Shown here piece after piece: positions 33,368 through 43,028 of a stretch of 64,000 nucleotides of DNA. Below the pieces are notes generated by a model, which did no database searches, was not told the DNA's origin, and saw only the letters and a program-made list of their open reading frames with translations. Source of the DNA: Polaribacter litorisediminis (lineage in GTDB: Bacteria > Bacteroidota > Bacteroidia > Flavobacteriales > Flavobacteriaceae); assembly GCF_019968605.1 (NCBI RefSeq), contig NZ_CP082966.1, positions 2,157,001-2,221,000 on the forward strand. Direction: 5' to 3'. Numbering within the stretch: position 1 is the stretch's first letter; each line of letters starts with the position of its first letter. Made by a program: the position numbers and the translations under genes.

Positions 33368-36300
33368 ATGAAAAAATTATTTAATTTCCTATATTCAACT
33401 CGTTTAATGGCCGTATTATTTATTCTTTTTGCAGCAGCAATGGGGGTGGCAACTTTTATAGAAAATGATTATGGTACACAAACTTCGAAAGCTTTAGTGT
33501 ATAACTCCTGGTGGTTTGAAGCAATTATGGTTTTTTTCGTCATTAATTTTGTTGGAAATATCTTTAGATATCGCCTGCATAAAAAAGAGAAATGGCCTGT
33601 TTTAATGTTCCATTTATCGTTTATATTTATTATCCTCGGTGCCGCAGTAACCAGATATATGGGATATGAAGGGATTATGTTAATTAATGAAGGAGAGACC
33701 ACAAATACCTTTTTATCGGAAACAACTTATGTAAATGTTATTGTTGATAATAATGAGCTTCAAAAAACCAAACATGAACCTATTTTATTAAGTGCTTGGG
33801 GTACAAACTCTTGGTCTTATGCTGATAATTTTAAAGGAAAAGAATATAAGGTTGAATTGGTAGATTATATTCCGTGGGCAGAGAAAAAATTAGTTGAAGA
33901 TAAAAATGGTGTTGAATATTTATTTCTAGTAGAATCCTCAAGTGGGAATCGACATGAGCACTATATTAAAGCGGGAACTGTAGAGAATATTCACAATATT
34001 TTAGTAGGCTATGAAACTACAGACCAAAATGCATCGATTAATATTTTTAAACGAAATGGTTCTTTAAAAATTTTAGCAAAATCTCAAGGTAGTTTTCAAG
34101 TCATGGCAACGCAAGAAAAAGGTTCATTGGCAAAAGATAGCATTCAGGATTTTAAATTGCGTTCTTTATACAATGTTGCCGGATTACCTTTTGTAGTGCC
34201 TCAATATCCTAGTAAAGGAATTATGAAAACCATGAGTGGCCCCAAAGATGACCAGAAATTAGATGTGATTGTTTTGGATATCACTACCCAGGGTGAAACC
34301 AAAAAAGTGGAGCTGACCGGAGGGAAATTCAATAGTGATAATGCCAAAGAATTTACCGTTGATGGATTGAATTTTAGAATGTGGTATGGTGCTAAAACGC
34401 TAAACGCACCTTTTAGCATAAAGCTAAACGATTTTCAGTTAGAAAAATATCCTGGATCAGAAAGCGCTGCATCTTTTGCCAGTGAAATTACAGTAATTGA
34501 TGGAGAAGAAAAGTTTGACTATCGAATTTTTATGAATCATATTTTAGATCATAAAGGCTATAAATTTTTTCAGGCAAGTTATGATTTATCTGGTGAAGTA
34601 GAACAAACGCACCTTTCTGTAAACCACGATTGGTGGGGAACTTTTATTACGTACTTAGGCTATTCTCTTTTATATACAGGGATGATTACCATCTTTTTTG
34701 CAAAATATACACGTTTTGATGCGCTCAAAAATTCATTAAGAAAAATCAGAAAAAAGAAACGAAGCCTGTCTATTTTAGCAGCTATCGCTATGTCTTCTTT
34801 GATTTATGGGCAAGATGCTAATCACGACCATAGTGATCCTAATCACACACATGAAACTACTGAAACTCAAAATAAGCAACAAAATAACAACCACACAGAA
34901 ATAAGAATTACAGACCGCCAAATAGATTCTATTTTAAAATCAAATTTAGTTTCTTTAGAACACGCAGAAAGTTTTAACAAACTAGTGATTCAAGATGGTG
35001 GTGGTCGTATGAAACCTGCCCACACTTTTGCATCAGAATTGGTAAGAAAAGTAAGTCAGACAGAAACCTTACACGACATGAAACCTAGTCAGGTTTTATT
35101 ATCAATCATAGAAAACCCAAGACTTTGGTATGAAGTACCAGCTGTTTATTTAGAGAAAAAAAACACACAAATAAGAAAAGAATTAGGGCTGCCAGAAACG
35201 GCAAAATATGCTCGTTTGTCAGATTTTTTCACAGACAGAGCTGCTTATAAAATAAGAGAACAAGTTGCTGAAGCTCAAAAGAAAAACGTTAAAAATAATT
35301 TTGAAAAAGATTTGATTAAAATCGACAGACGTGTTGGTTTATTGTATAGTGCTATTGCGGGCGGAATTTTAAAAATTTATCCCATTCCGAATGATGATAA
35401 TAATACTTGGGTTTCACAACCAGAAACCTTAATGACAACAGGTTTTAAAGCACAAGATTCTATTTTTGTTCGAAAATCTTTACCACTTTATGTACAATTA
35501 TTGCAAACTGCAAAAAGAACTAATGATTACACAAAAGCAGACCAAATTTTAGAAGGTATTAAAAAATATCAAAAGCAATTTGGCGCAGAAGTATACCCTA
35601 CAGACAAACAAATAGCACTAGAAATAGCCTATAATAAATATAATGTATTTACAAAATTAGTTCGTTATTATGGTTTTGCAAGTTTGTTATTAATTGTTTT
35701 TGTAATTACACAAATATTCAGCACCAAAAAATGGATACATTATGTGGTAAAAACGCTCATTGGTTTAGTCATTGGGCTTTTTATTTTACATACTTTAGGG
35801 TTAATTAGCAGATGGTATATTAGTGGCAATGCACCTTGGAGTAATGCTTACGAATCTATTATTTATGTGGGTTGGGCTACCATGCTATTTGGTTTTTACC
35901 TGGGTAGAAAATCTGCGTTAACCATTGCTGCTACTACGTTTGTAACCTCCATAATTTTGTTTACGGCAAGTATGAATTGGTTAGATCCAGAGATTGCCAA
36001 CTTACAACCTGTTTTAAACTCATGGTGGTTAATGGTGCACGTTTCTATTATTGTAGCCAGTTACGGCCCGTTAACCTTAGGAATGATTCTTGGTATTTTT
36101 GCACTTTTCTTAATCCTATTTACTACTGAAAAGAACAAAAATAAAATGGATATCAACATTAAAGAAATCACCATAATTAATGAAATGGCAGTTACTGTTG
36201 GTCTCGTAATGCTTACCATCGGTAACTTTTTAGGAGGTATGTGGGCCAATGAAAGTTGGGGACGTTATTGGGGATGGGATCCTAAAGAAACTTGGGCATT

Positions 36301-36568
36301 AATCTCTATTATGATTTATGCTTTTGTATTGCATATGCGCTTAATTCCTGGTTTACGTGGACGATATACCTTTAACCTATGGACCATCATTGCCTATTTT
36401 TCAATTATGATGACGTATTTCGGAGTTAATTTCTACTTATCAGGATTGCATTCTTATGCCAGCGGAGATAAAGTAATTACGCCATCTGCCGTCTATTATT
36501 CTATTGCTTTTGTAGCTATTTTAGGTACCTTTTCTTGGATAAAATTTAAAAAATATTATAAAAAGTAA
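33368..36568 (+). CDS. ccsA: CcsBA cytochrome c biogenesis protein (ResB-CcsA fusion)
   Basis: A 1066-residue polytopic protein that exports haem and joins it to apocytochrome c (system II). Residues 1-450 are ResB/CcsB-like: transmembrane helices near the start (LMAVLFILFAAAMGVATFIE, WWFEAIMVFFVINFVGNIF, FHLSFIFIILGAAVT), then a large periplasmic domain. A His-rich stretch (DANHDHSDPNHTHE) links to the CcsA half, which carries the haem-handling WWD-type motif ESWGRYWGWDPKETWAL and conserved His residues in helices (LMVHVSII, FVLHMRLIPG). Bacteroidota commonly have this fused form. It is monocistronic and ends next to a half copy of repeat A. Confidence 0.95.
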   Translation: MKKLFNFLYSTRLMAVLFILFAAAMGVATFIENDYGTQTSKALVYNSWWFEAIMVFFVINFVGNIFRYRLHKKEKWPVLMFHLSFIFIILGAAVTRYMGYEGIMLINEGETTNTFLSETTYVNVIVDNNELQKTKHEPILLSAWGTNSWSYADNFKGKEYKVELVDYIPWAEKKLVEDKNGVEYLFLVESSSGNRHEHYIKAGTVENIHNILVGYETTDQNASINIFKRNGSLKILAKSQGSFQVMATQEKGSLAKDSIQDFKLRSLYNVAGLPFVVPQYPSKGIMKTMSGPKDDQKLDVIVLDITTQGETKKVELTGGKFNSDNAKEFTVDGLNFRMWYGAKTLNAPFSIKLNDFQLEKYPGSESAASFASEITVIDGEEKFDYRIFMNHILDHKGYKFFQASYDLSGEVEQTHLSVNHDWWGTFITYLGYSLLYTGMITIFFAKYTRFDALKNSLRKIRKKKRSLSILAAIAMSSLIYGQDANHDHSDPNHTHETTETQNKQQNNNHTEIRITDRQIDSILKSNLVSLEHAESFNKLVIQDGGGRMKPAHTFASELVRKVSQTETLHDMKPSQVLLSIIENPRLWYEVPAVYLEKKNTQIRKELGLPETAKYARLSDFFTDRAAYKIREQVAEAQKKNVKNNFEKDLIKIDRRVGLLYSAIAGGILKIYPIPNDDNNTWVSQPETLMTTGFKAQDSIFVRKSLPLYVQLLQTAKRTNDYTKADQILEGIKKYQKQFGAEVYPTDKQIALEIAYNKYNVFTKLVRYYGFASLLLIVFVITQIFSTKKWIHYVVKTLIGLVIGLFILHTLGLISRWYISGNAPWSNAYESIIYVGWATMLFGFYLGRKSALTIAATTFVTSIILFTASMNWLDPEIANLQPVLNSWWLMVHVSIIVASYGPLTLGMILGIFALFLILFTTEKNKNKMDINIKEITIINEMAVTVGLVMLTIGNFLGGMWANESWGRYWGWDPKETWALISIMIYAFVLHMRLIPGLRGRYTFNLWTIIAYFSIMMTYFGVNFYLSGLHSYASGDKVITPSAVYYSIAFVAILGTFSWIKFKKYYKK

Positions 36569-36577
36569 TTGCTCAAC

Positions 36578-36613
36578 ACAAAATTTCAAAAAAGAAATTT
36601 CACTCGAAGTGAC
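36578..36613. repeat. Solitary right half of repeat module A
   Basis: The 36 bases match the right arm of module A, from ACAAAATTTC through the inner hairpin to CACTCGAAGTGAC, with 1-2 changes. It begins 10 bp after the ccsBA stop and has no left arm nearby. The nearest full copies are about 16 kb away. Confidence 0.8.
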
Positions 36614-36667
36614 AGCAAAATTTAGAAAGAAAATGTACTTTTGCATTTCAACTTTAAAAAAGACTTC

Positions 36668-37183
36668 ATGTTTCATAAAAATATAAAATTAATTCTAGCA
36701 GGCCTAATTACAGTTTGGGCTGTGTATCAATTTAGTCAAGGAAATATTATGAACGGAATTTCCATTTTGCTTTTAGCGGGAATCTTTGTCTTATTATATT
36801 TTAAAAATGAATTTATTTTACTTGCTTTTTTACAATTGCGAAAACAAAATTTTGACGGCGCTAAAAAATGGTTATCCTACATAAAAAAACCAGAGGATGC
36901 TCTAATTGTAAAGCAACAAGGGTATTATAATTATTTACACGGAATTATGTTAAGTCAGACAAACATGACGCAAGCTGAAAAGTTTTTGCGCAAGGCAGTA
37001 CGATTAGGACTTTCTATGGATCATGATTTGGCAATGGCAAAATTACAATTGGCAGGAATTGCCATGACCAAAAGACGCAAGCGTGAAGCTACTAATTTAA
37101 TGACAGAAGCAAAAAAACTAGATAAAAATGGCATGCTAAAAGAACAAATTCAAATGATGAAACAGCAGATGAAAAAAATCTAG
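36668..37183 (+). CDS. Membrane-anchored TPR-like protein
   Basis: A 171-residue protein. I start it at the ATG at 36668, since TACTTTTG, a -7 element (36634-36641), overlaps the upstream alternative start. Two membrane helices (IKLILAGLITVWAVYQF, GISILLLAGIFVLLYF) are followed by TPR-like helices (AKKWLSYIKKPEDALIVKQQGYYNYLHGIMLSQ, AEKFLRKAVRLGLSMDHDLAMAKLQLAGIAMTKRRKREA). I know similar flavobacterial proteins only as hypothetical. It stands between ccsBA and a bidirectional terminator. A scaffold role is possible, but nothing specific can be said. Confidence 0.78.
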   Translation: MFHKNIKLILAGLITVWAVYQFSQGNIMNGISILLLAGIFVLLYFKNEFILLAFLQLRKQNFDGAKKWLSYIKKPEDALIVKQQGYYNYLHGIMLSQTNMTQAEKFLRKAVRLGLSMDHDLAMAKLQLAGIAMTKRRKREATNLMTEAKKLDKNGMLKEQIQMMKQQMKKI

Positions 37184-37204
37184 TACTTTGTTCTTTATTG
37201 ATAT

Positions 37205-37233
37205 AAAAAAAATCCGCTTTCAGCGGATTTTTT
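37205..37233. terminator. Bidirectional rho-independent terminator
   Basis: AAAAAATCCGCT pairs with AGCGGATTTTTT around a TTC loop. A-tract and T-tract flank both sides, so it can end the TPR-like gene on the + strand and the LysM gene on the - strand, which converge here. Confidence 0.9.
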
Positions 37234-37318
37234 AGTTTCTATATTTATATATTTTACCAAATCTTGCCAAAGACACAATATAGTTTACCCTCCTGTATCA
37301 TTTTAAAAATTACGAGTA

Positions 37319-38941
37319 TTATTTTAACTTTGTTAACGATAAATCTTCGTTATATTGTACAATAAATAACCCTTTATTTTCGGAAATACGCTCACTATTT
37401 CTATAATCAAATTTTGTTTCTACCCGCATAGACATCCCTTCATTTAAAGTGGATTTCAAATCATTGCCCGAAGCCAATCTTATTAAAACATCATAGGTAA
37501 TATCAAATCCTTTTGTTGCGTAAAATGACGGTAAAGCTTTGTTTCTTTTTAGGTATTGTTTTCTAAAAACTCTCGAGTTTAAAGCAGTCTCATCCACAAA
37601 ATCGTTGCTTACATAGGTAAAACCTATTTTAGCCAGCTTTCTATTGTCTATTTTATCATAGATGGCCCCTTTATCAAAAGTAAAAACTTTTACAGAAGTT
37701 TCTTCTGGCAAACTAATTAAACTATTGATTACATCAGAGACAATTACATTATTATCCGTTGCAATCACTACCCAATTTTTGGTATTTGGTGTTAGAATTT
37801 TTAAAAATCGATCTTTCTCTATATACCCTTCTTCCGGTGATAAAACGTGCACTGTCTTTACAATTGTATCTGCCTCTATTTTTGCCTCTAAAGCCTTTTT
37901 TATAAGTTTGCTCGTTTGTATATTTTCTGATTGATCATCACTCACAATGATCACGTTGCCACTTCCAAAATTCTCATTGATATATCTTTCTAGCTCTTCT
38001 CTAAAAACTTTTTTATCTGGTGAAGTCTTTACAATATTTGAAGCTGAAAATTCAGATTGACTTTTAGAATACACAGGGAAAACAACCGGAATAGTAACGT
38101 TTGCCGCTACCGTCTTTAATTCCTCTGAATACAAGGGTCCAATAACAACATCGTTATTGTTTAAATCATTTTCTGAAACAATATTCATAATATCATTTGT
38201 ATTTCTATCTCCAGTATCAAAAACATTCAATTCGATAGACACCCCCTGTTTTCGTAGGGAATCTATCGCTAATTCTGCCCCTAAATAGAAATCTGTTGCA
38301 ATATTCACCAAAGTAGCATTTCTTGTAAAAATTTCTTTTAAAGTAAGCGTATCACTGCTATATTTATAGGTTTTAAAAGGCAATAATAAAGCTGCTTTTA
38401 AGTTTGTATTTGGGGCAATATAATCACTATAAAAAAGTTCATCGGTGCTAATTTTAGCAGGAATTTTCTTAATTTTTAAAATCATTCCTAATTTTAAACC
38501 TAGTGATAATTCAGGATTTAAGAGTAATAATTCTCCTCTAGAAACTCCAAGTTTTTTATTCAGACCATAAAAAGTATCTCCTTTTTTAACTTCGTACACA
38601 ACAAACTTTTCTTTTAACTCCTCTAAAAGACGCTCTGACTCATCTAATTCATTGCTATCGGAAACTGAGTCTAAAACAGTTACTTTGGTTTTATTGGTAC
38701 CCTTATCTCTATAATTTTTGAGTTTGTTTTGAGGAACAACAATAAAAGAATTTGGTATTGGATCCCCTGAAACATCAGGATTCAAACGAATTAAATCAGG
38801 CGTATTCATGTCTAACTTTTTAGCAATTTTACGCATTGTATCTCCTTGCTCTACCTTATATTGAATATATCTTTTTTGTTGACCACAAGAAACTGTGAAC
38901 GTTAAAATACACAGAAAAATAAAAAATTTTAAATGCTTCAT
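37319..38941 (-). CDS. Lipoprotein with LysM domains and periplasmic-binding fold
   Basis: A 540-residue lipoprotein. I start it at 38941 (MKHLKFFIFLC), where a lipoprotein signal with lipobox TVSC follows. Two LysM motifs (YKVEQGDTMRKIAKKLDMNTPDLIRLNP and YEVKKGDTFYGLNKKLGVSRGELLLLNP) bind peptidoglycan. The rest is an ABC-type leucine-binding fold (AALLLPF, NDVVIGPLYSEE, FPVYSKSQSEF), resembling the LpoA class that stimulates penicillin-binding proteins. It begins 5 bp after guaA stops and is co-transcribed with it. Its role in wall synthesis is an inference. Confidence 0.88.
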   Translation of the reverse strand: MKHLKFFIFLCILTFTVSCGQQKRYIQYKVEQGDTMRKIAKKLDMNTPDLIRLNPDVSGDPIPNSFIVVPQNKLKNYRDKGTNKTKVTVLDSVSDSNELDESERLLEELKEKFVVYEVKKGDTFYGLNKKLGVSRGELLLLNPELSLGLKLGMILKIKKIPAKISTDELFYSDYIAPNTNLKAALLLPFKTYKYSSDTLTLKEIFTRNATLVNIATDFYLGAELAIDSLRKQGVSIELNVFDTGDRNTNDIMNIVSENDLNNNDVVIGPLYSEELKTVAANVTIPVVFPVYSKSQSEFSASNIVKTSPDKKVFREELERYINENFGSGNVIIVSDDQSENIQTSKLIKKALEAKIEADTIVKTVHVLSPEEGYIEKDRFLKILTPNTKNWVVIATDNNVIVSDVINSLISLPEETSVKVFTFDKGAIYDKIDNRKLAKIGFTYVSNDFVDETALNSRVFRKQYLKRNKALPSFYATKGFDITYDVLIRLASGNDLKSTLNEGMSMRVETKFDYRNSERISENKGLFIVQYNEDLSLTKLK

Positions 38942-38946
38942 ATATG

Positions 38947-40482
38947 CTATTCCCATTCTATAGTTGCAGGTGGTTTAGAGCTAATATCATACACAACTCG
39001 GTTGACACCTTTTACCTGATTTATTATTTTATTTGATGTTTTTTGCAAAAATTTATACGGTAAATCTACCCAATCTGCCGTCATTCCATCGGTACTTTCA
39101 ACGGCTCTTAAAGCCACTACTTTTTCGTAGGTTCTTTCATCACCCATCACGCCTACAGAATTTACGGGTAACAACATAGCGCCCGCTTGCCAAACACCAT
39201 CATATAAACCATCTTCTTTTAATCCGTTGATAAAAATAGCATCTACTTCTTGTAAAATACGTACTTTTTCTGCGGTAATATCTCCTAAGATTCTAATTCC
39301 TAAACCGGGCCCAGGAAAAGGATGACGTCCTAACAATTCTGGATCAATTCCTAGAGATGCCCCTACTCTTCGTACCTCGTCTTTAAAAATCATCCGTAAA
39401 GGTTCCACAATTTTCAGTTTCATAAAATCTGGCAAACCGCCCACATTATGATGACTTTTTATGGTTGCAGAAGGGCCGCCGTTTACCGAAACGGATTCAA
39501 TAACATCGGGATAAATGGTACCTTGTGCCAACCATTTTACGTCTTCAATATGATGCGCTTCATCATCAAAAACTTCAATAAAAGCATTTCCGATGGCTTT
39601 TCTTTTCTTTTCTGGGTCTGTAATTCCTTCCAAAGCTTTCAAAAAACGTTCGGAAGCATCTACACCTTTCACGTTTAAACCCATCCCCTCATATTGTGCT
39701 AAGACGTTTTCAAACTCATTTTTGCGCAATAAACCATTGTTTACAAAAATACAGAATAAATTTTCTCCAATCGCTTTGTTTAATAAAACCGCTGCCACCG
39801 TAGAATCTACGCCACCAGAAAGTCCTAAAACAACTTTATCTTTTCCTACTTTTCTTCTTAGTTCATCCACGGTACTTTCCACGAAAGAATCTGGCGTCCA
39901 AGTTTGTGCCACTTTTGCGATATCAATTAAGAAATTTTCTAATAATTGTTTCCCATCTTTAGAATGATATACTTCTGGATGAAACTGAATCCCGAAAGTT
40001 TCTTCTCCTTCAATTTTATAGGCCGCATTTTCTACATCGGCAGTACTTGCTAGTAGAATTCCGTTTGTTGGTAAATGTTTTATGGTATCGGAATGGCTCA
40101 TCCAAACTTGACTGCCTTCAGAAATATTTTTAAAGAAAACTTCATCACTCTTTATATAAGATAAATTTGCTCTTCCGTATTCTCTGGTATTCGAAGGTGC
40201 CACTTTTCCGCCAGAAAAATGAGCTAGATATTGCGCTCCATAACAAACGGAAAGTAACGGTTTTTTACCTCTGATTTTAGATAAATCTGGGTGTAATACC
40301 GATTCACCTCTTACAGAATTCGGACTTCCAGAAAGGATTACTGCCTTAAAATCTTCTAACTGTTCTGGTATTTTATGATACGGATGAATTTCGCAATAAA
40401 TATTTAACTCTCTCACTCTCCTAGCAATTAATTGCGTGTATTGAGAACCAAAATCTAAAATAAGTACGTTGTGTTGTTGCAT
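38947..40482 (-). CDS. guaA: GMP synthase (glutamine-hydrolysing)
   Basis: This enzyme converts XMP to GMP with glutamine and ATP. The N-terminal class I amidotransferase has LSGSPNSV, the nucleophile in [11 protein letters not shown] and the His/Glu in GIQFHPEV. The ATP-pyrophosphatase domain has the P-loop [11 protein letters not shown] and ends [21 protein letters not shown] use the ATG at 40482; an in-frame TTG two codons earlier is less likely. A TATTTTTG -7 element stands about 10 bp before the ATG. The length is normal. Confidence 0.97.
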   Translation of the reverse strand: MQQHNVLILDFGSQYTQLIARRVRELNIYCEIHPYHKIPEQLEDFKAVILSGSPNSVRGESVLHPDLSKIRGKKPLLSVCYGAQYLAHFSGGKVAPSNTREYGRANLSYIKSDEVFFKNISEGSQVWMSHSDTIKHLPTNGILLASTADVENAAYKIEGEETFGIQFHPEVYHSKDGKQLLENFLIDIAKVAQTWTPDSFVESTVDELRRKVGKDKVVLGLSGGVDSTVAAVLLNKAIGENLFCIFVNNGLLRKNEFENVLAQYEGMGLNVKGVDASERFLKALEGITDPEKKRKAIGNAFIEVFDDEAHHIEDVKWLAQGTIYPDVIESVSVNGGPSATIKSHHNVGGLPDFMKLKIVEPLRMIFKDEVRRVGASLGIDPELLGRHPFPGPGLGIRILGDITAEKVRILQEVDAIFINGLKEDGLYDGVWQAGAMLLPVNSVGVMGDERTYEKVVALRAVESTDGMTADWVDLPYKFLQKTSNKIINQVKGVNRVVYDISSKPPATIEWE

Positions 40483-40811
40483 GCGCAAAAATAGTATTTC
40501 AGATTAAATTTTTAAGCCTGAAATTTATATTTTTTAAATAAATTAGAATTCGTAAGTATTCGAGAGAATTCGCAGCGCATATATCATTTAAAAATTTAAA
40601 AACTATGAATACCCTAATTTAACAAAATAAATCCATGACAACCCTAGCTTTTTGCAGCTTTTAAAATTAAAATTACTTCAAAAATCTCAGCATGCACATT
40701 TATATTATCAACCCCTTTATCATTTGAAATTGTAGTGTATTTCTGAACTCATTGGTGAACTTGCAAAGATAAACCCAGAACCGTGCACTTTCACTTTTCA
40801 CCTTTTCAACT
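40483..40811. other. Intergenic stretch between guaA and the KASIII-like gene
   Basis: About 330 bases holding the upstream region of guaA (minus strand). No repeat, RNA gene or clear terminator is visible. Confidence 0.5.
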
Positions 40812-41876
40812 TTAATATTTATAAACAATAGCATTGATATTCATTCCTGCCCCCACAGACGCCAACATAATCACATCGCCTTTGTGAACCTCTTGATTTT
40901 TAATTTTCCCTTTTAAAACCAAATCTAATAAAGTAGGCACGGTGGCTACCGAACTATTTCCTAATTTATGAATGCTCATCGGCATAATTCCTTCAGGAAC
41001 TGATTTTTTAAATAACCTATAAAAACGCTTTACAATGGCTTCATCCATTTTTTCATTGGCTTGATGGATAAATATTTTCTTCACATCTTCAATTTTAAGT
41101 CCGCTTTTATCTAGCGCCAGTTTCATGGCTTTCGGAACATTTGTAATGGCAAACTCATAAATTTTACGTCCATACATTTTAATATAGCGTATATTCTGAT
41201 CTTTTTCTTTATTAAAAGAAGTTCCATAATGCAAGAAATAGGCCTCTTCTTTTGCAAACGTTTGTGTTGCATGACTTAAAATACCTGAATCTTTTTCGGT
41301 CGTTTTTTCAACAATACAAGCCCCCGCTCCATCACTAAAAATCATCGAATCTCGATCGTGTCTATCCACCACTCTAGAGAGCGTTTCTGCGCCAATAATT
41401 AAACATTTCTTGGCGATTCCTGCCTTGATAAAGACTTGTGCTTGGATGACACCTTCAATCCAACCAGGGCAACCAAATAAAAGGTCATACGCCACACAAT
41501 TCGGGTTTTCAATTCCCAATCTATATTTAACTCTTGTGGCCAAACTGGGCAACATATCACCTTGAATGGCACCTTGTTTTACATCCCCAAAATTGTGTGC
41601 AAAAATAATATAATCTAATTCCTCTGGATTTATTTTGGCATCTTCAATAGCTTTTTGAGCAGCAAAAAAAGCCAAGTCTGAAGTGTTATATTCTTTAATT
41701 GCGTAGCGTCTTTCTTCTATCCCTGTAATTTCTTTGAATTTTTGAATAATAAATTCATTATCCGCAGACAAAGCAGTGCCGTCTGCGTCTAAAAAAATTT
41801 CTTCTAAAAAAGCAGCATTTTCCTTTTTTAAAGAAGGTATAAAAGTTCCTGTTCCCGTAATTTTTGAAGCGCTCAT
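40812..41876 (-). CDS. 3-oxoacyl-ACP synthase III family protein (FabH-like)
   Basis: A 354-residue thiolase-fold condensing enzyme. The catalytic Cys136 is in DLLFGCPGWIEG, the His in IFIHQANEKMDE and the Asn in HKLGNSSVATVP, the full FabH triad. It differs from housekeeping FabH by an insertion near the N-terminus (ENAAFLEEIFLDADGTALSAD) and by the C-terminal end. Such proteins in Flavobacteriia are annotated as ketoacyl-ACP synthase III; they may start branched-chain or flexirubin-type lipids. It stands alone on the minus strand. Specific substrate unknown. Confidence 0.9.
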   Translation of the reverse strand: MSASKITGTGTFIPSLKKENAAFLEEIFLDADGTALSADNEFIIQKFKEITGIEERRYAIKEYNTSDLAFFAAQKAIEDAKINPEELDYIIFAHNFGDVKQGAIQGDMLPSLATRVKYRLGIENPNCVAYDLLFGCPGWIEGVIQAQVFIKAGIAKKCLIIGAETLSRVVDRHDRDSMIFSDGAGACIVEKTTEKDSGILSHATQTFAKEEAYFLHYGTSFNKEKDQNIRYIKMYGRKIYEFAITNVPKAMKLALDKSGLKIEDVKKIFIHQANEKMDEAIVKRFYRLFKKSVPEGIMPMSIHKLGNSSVATVPTLLDLVLKGKIKNQEVHKGDVIMLASVGAGMNINAIVYKY

Positions 41877-41979
41877 TTTTAAATTTTAATACGTTGATTT
41901 GATTAAAATTACAATTTTTGATTCAAAAAAGTATTTTAAAAACGGATTAAAACGAAAGTCAAAAACGTTCTTTGTCAAT

Positions 41980-42363
41980 TTACTTTTTATATAGCTTCAT
42001 TTTTAACTGCATGATTGTTGCGATAGACAGCGCTCTAGCTTTCATTCTCTCAGAATTTTCTCCTTTAAAAAAAGCATCAATTGTATTCGAAAAATACGAT
42101 ATCCAAATCGTAAAATGTTCTTTTTTAAACTTGACAAAAGCATTTTTATGCCAATGTTTTTGCATTACATTTTGTTGATACCGGTTTCCATCAAACAAAA
42201 TATCCTCCCAAAAATCTGTGATAATTTCTAAATGATGTTCCAATTGATTTTCTTTGACAATTTCTTCAAAAAAAGGAATCATTTTTTCATCCATTAATAA
42301 CAAATCGTAAAAATTTGTGATAACTACTTTAATGTCTTTTCTTGAGGAAATGTCTGGTTTCAT
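41980..42363 (-). CDS. Group III truncated haemoglobin
   Basis: A 127-residue 2/2 haemoglobin. I start it at 42363 (MKPDISSRKDIKVVI), where family similarity begins, instead of 60 bases upstream. Motifs are FYDLLLMDEKMIPFFEEI, FWEDILFDGNRYQQN and HWHKNAFVKFKKEHFTIWISYF, in which the later His is the probable proximal ligand and the Trp is typical of group III. It may detoxify nitric oxide or peroxide or bind oxygen. It lies between the KASIII-like gene and cdd, on the same strand as both. Confidence 0.9.
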   Translation of the reverse strand: MKPDISSRKDIKVVITNFYDLLLMDEKMIPFFEEIVKENQLEHHLEIITDFWEDILFDGNRYQQNVMQKHWHKNAFVKFKKEHFTIWISYFSNTIDAFFKGENSERMKARALSIATIMQLKMKLYKK

Positions 42364-42470
42364 TATATAATAGGTTTTTCTATAAAAACCTCTCGTAAAA
42401 CTACGTTTTTTACTTTCAATCAAAATGCATTTTGATTTCAGTAATGCTCGAGGGGGAACATAAAATCTAG

Positions 42471-42953
42471 TTATAAATAAGAACTATCAAAAGAGAAAGG
42501 GAGCAAAGAATCTAAAGAGGCTGTTTTTATAATTTCACCAACCTCTCCCATAAACAAAACCGAAAAATGTTGTTTTTGTTTGATTTCATACTCCGACAAA
42601 GATTGTCTACAAGCTCCGCAAGGTCCCACAGGTTTATCCACTGTATGTATCGATGAACTTGCAGAAATAGCCAATTGTAAAATTTTGACATTCGGATACT
42701 CTGAACCTGCCTTCCAGATCGCAACCCGCTCTGCACACATTCCTGAAGGATACGCCGCATTTTCTTGATTATTTCCGGTTACAATTTCATTATTTTCTAA
42801 TAACAAAGCAGCGCCAACATAAAATTTAGAATAGGGAGCATACGCTTTTTTTCTAGCTTCTACTGCTCTATTCATCAACATGCTATCTTCAGAAGAAAGC
42901 TCTGAAATATCGTTATAAACCATTGCTGGTGTTGCTATTTGAATTTTCCTCAT
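42471..42953 (-). CDS. cdd: Cytidine deaminase
   Basis: A 160-residue zinc deaminase of pyrimidine salvage. The catalytic Glu and first zinc Cys are in AAYPSGMCAERVA, and the two further zinc Cys in PVGPCGACRQSLSEYE. A preceding segment (RAVEARKKAYAPYSKFYVGAALL) is typical. It follows porV on the same strand after a terminator-like hairpin, an order (porU, porV, cdd) that I recall as conserved in Flavobacteriaceae. Confidence 0.94.
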   Translation of the reverse strand: MRKIQIATPAMVYNDISELSSEDSMLMNRAVEARKKAYAPYSKFYVGAALLLENNEIVTGNNQENAAYPSGMCAERVAIWKAGSEYPNVKILQLAISASSSIHTVDKPVGPCGACRQSLSEYEIKQKQHFSVLFMGEVGEIIKTASLDSLLPFSFDSSYL

Positions 42954-42965
42954 GGTAAAGTCGTC

Positions 42966-42992
42966 AAAAAAAGCAGCCTTTTAAGACTGCTT
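42966..42992 (-). terminator. Terminator-like hairpin after porV
   Basis: Read on the minus strand, AAGCAGTCTT pairs with AAGGCTGCTT (one G-U pair, tight loop) and is followed by seven T. It lies 37-63 bp past the porV stop and just before cdd, so it separates or attenuates them. Confidence 0.75.
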
Positions 42993-43028
42993 ATATATTT
43001 TTATAAATTTACTAAAAATTTATCACTT

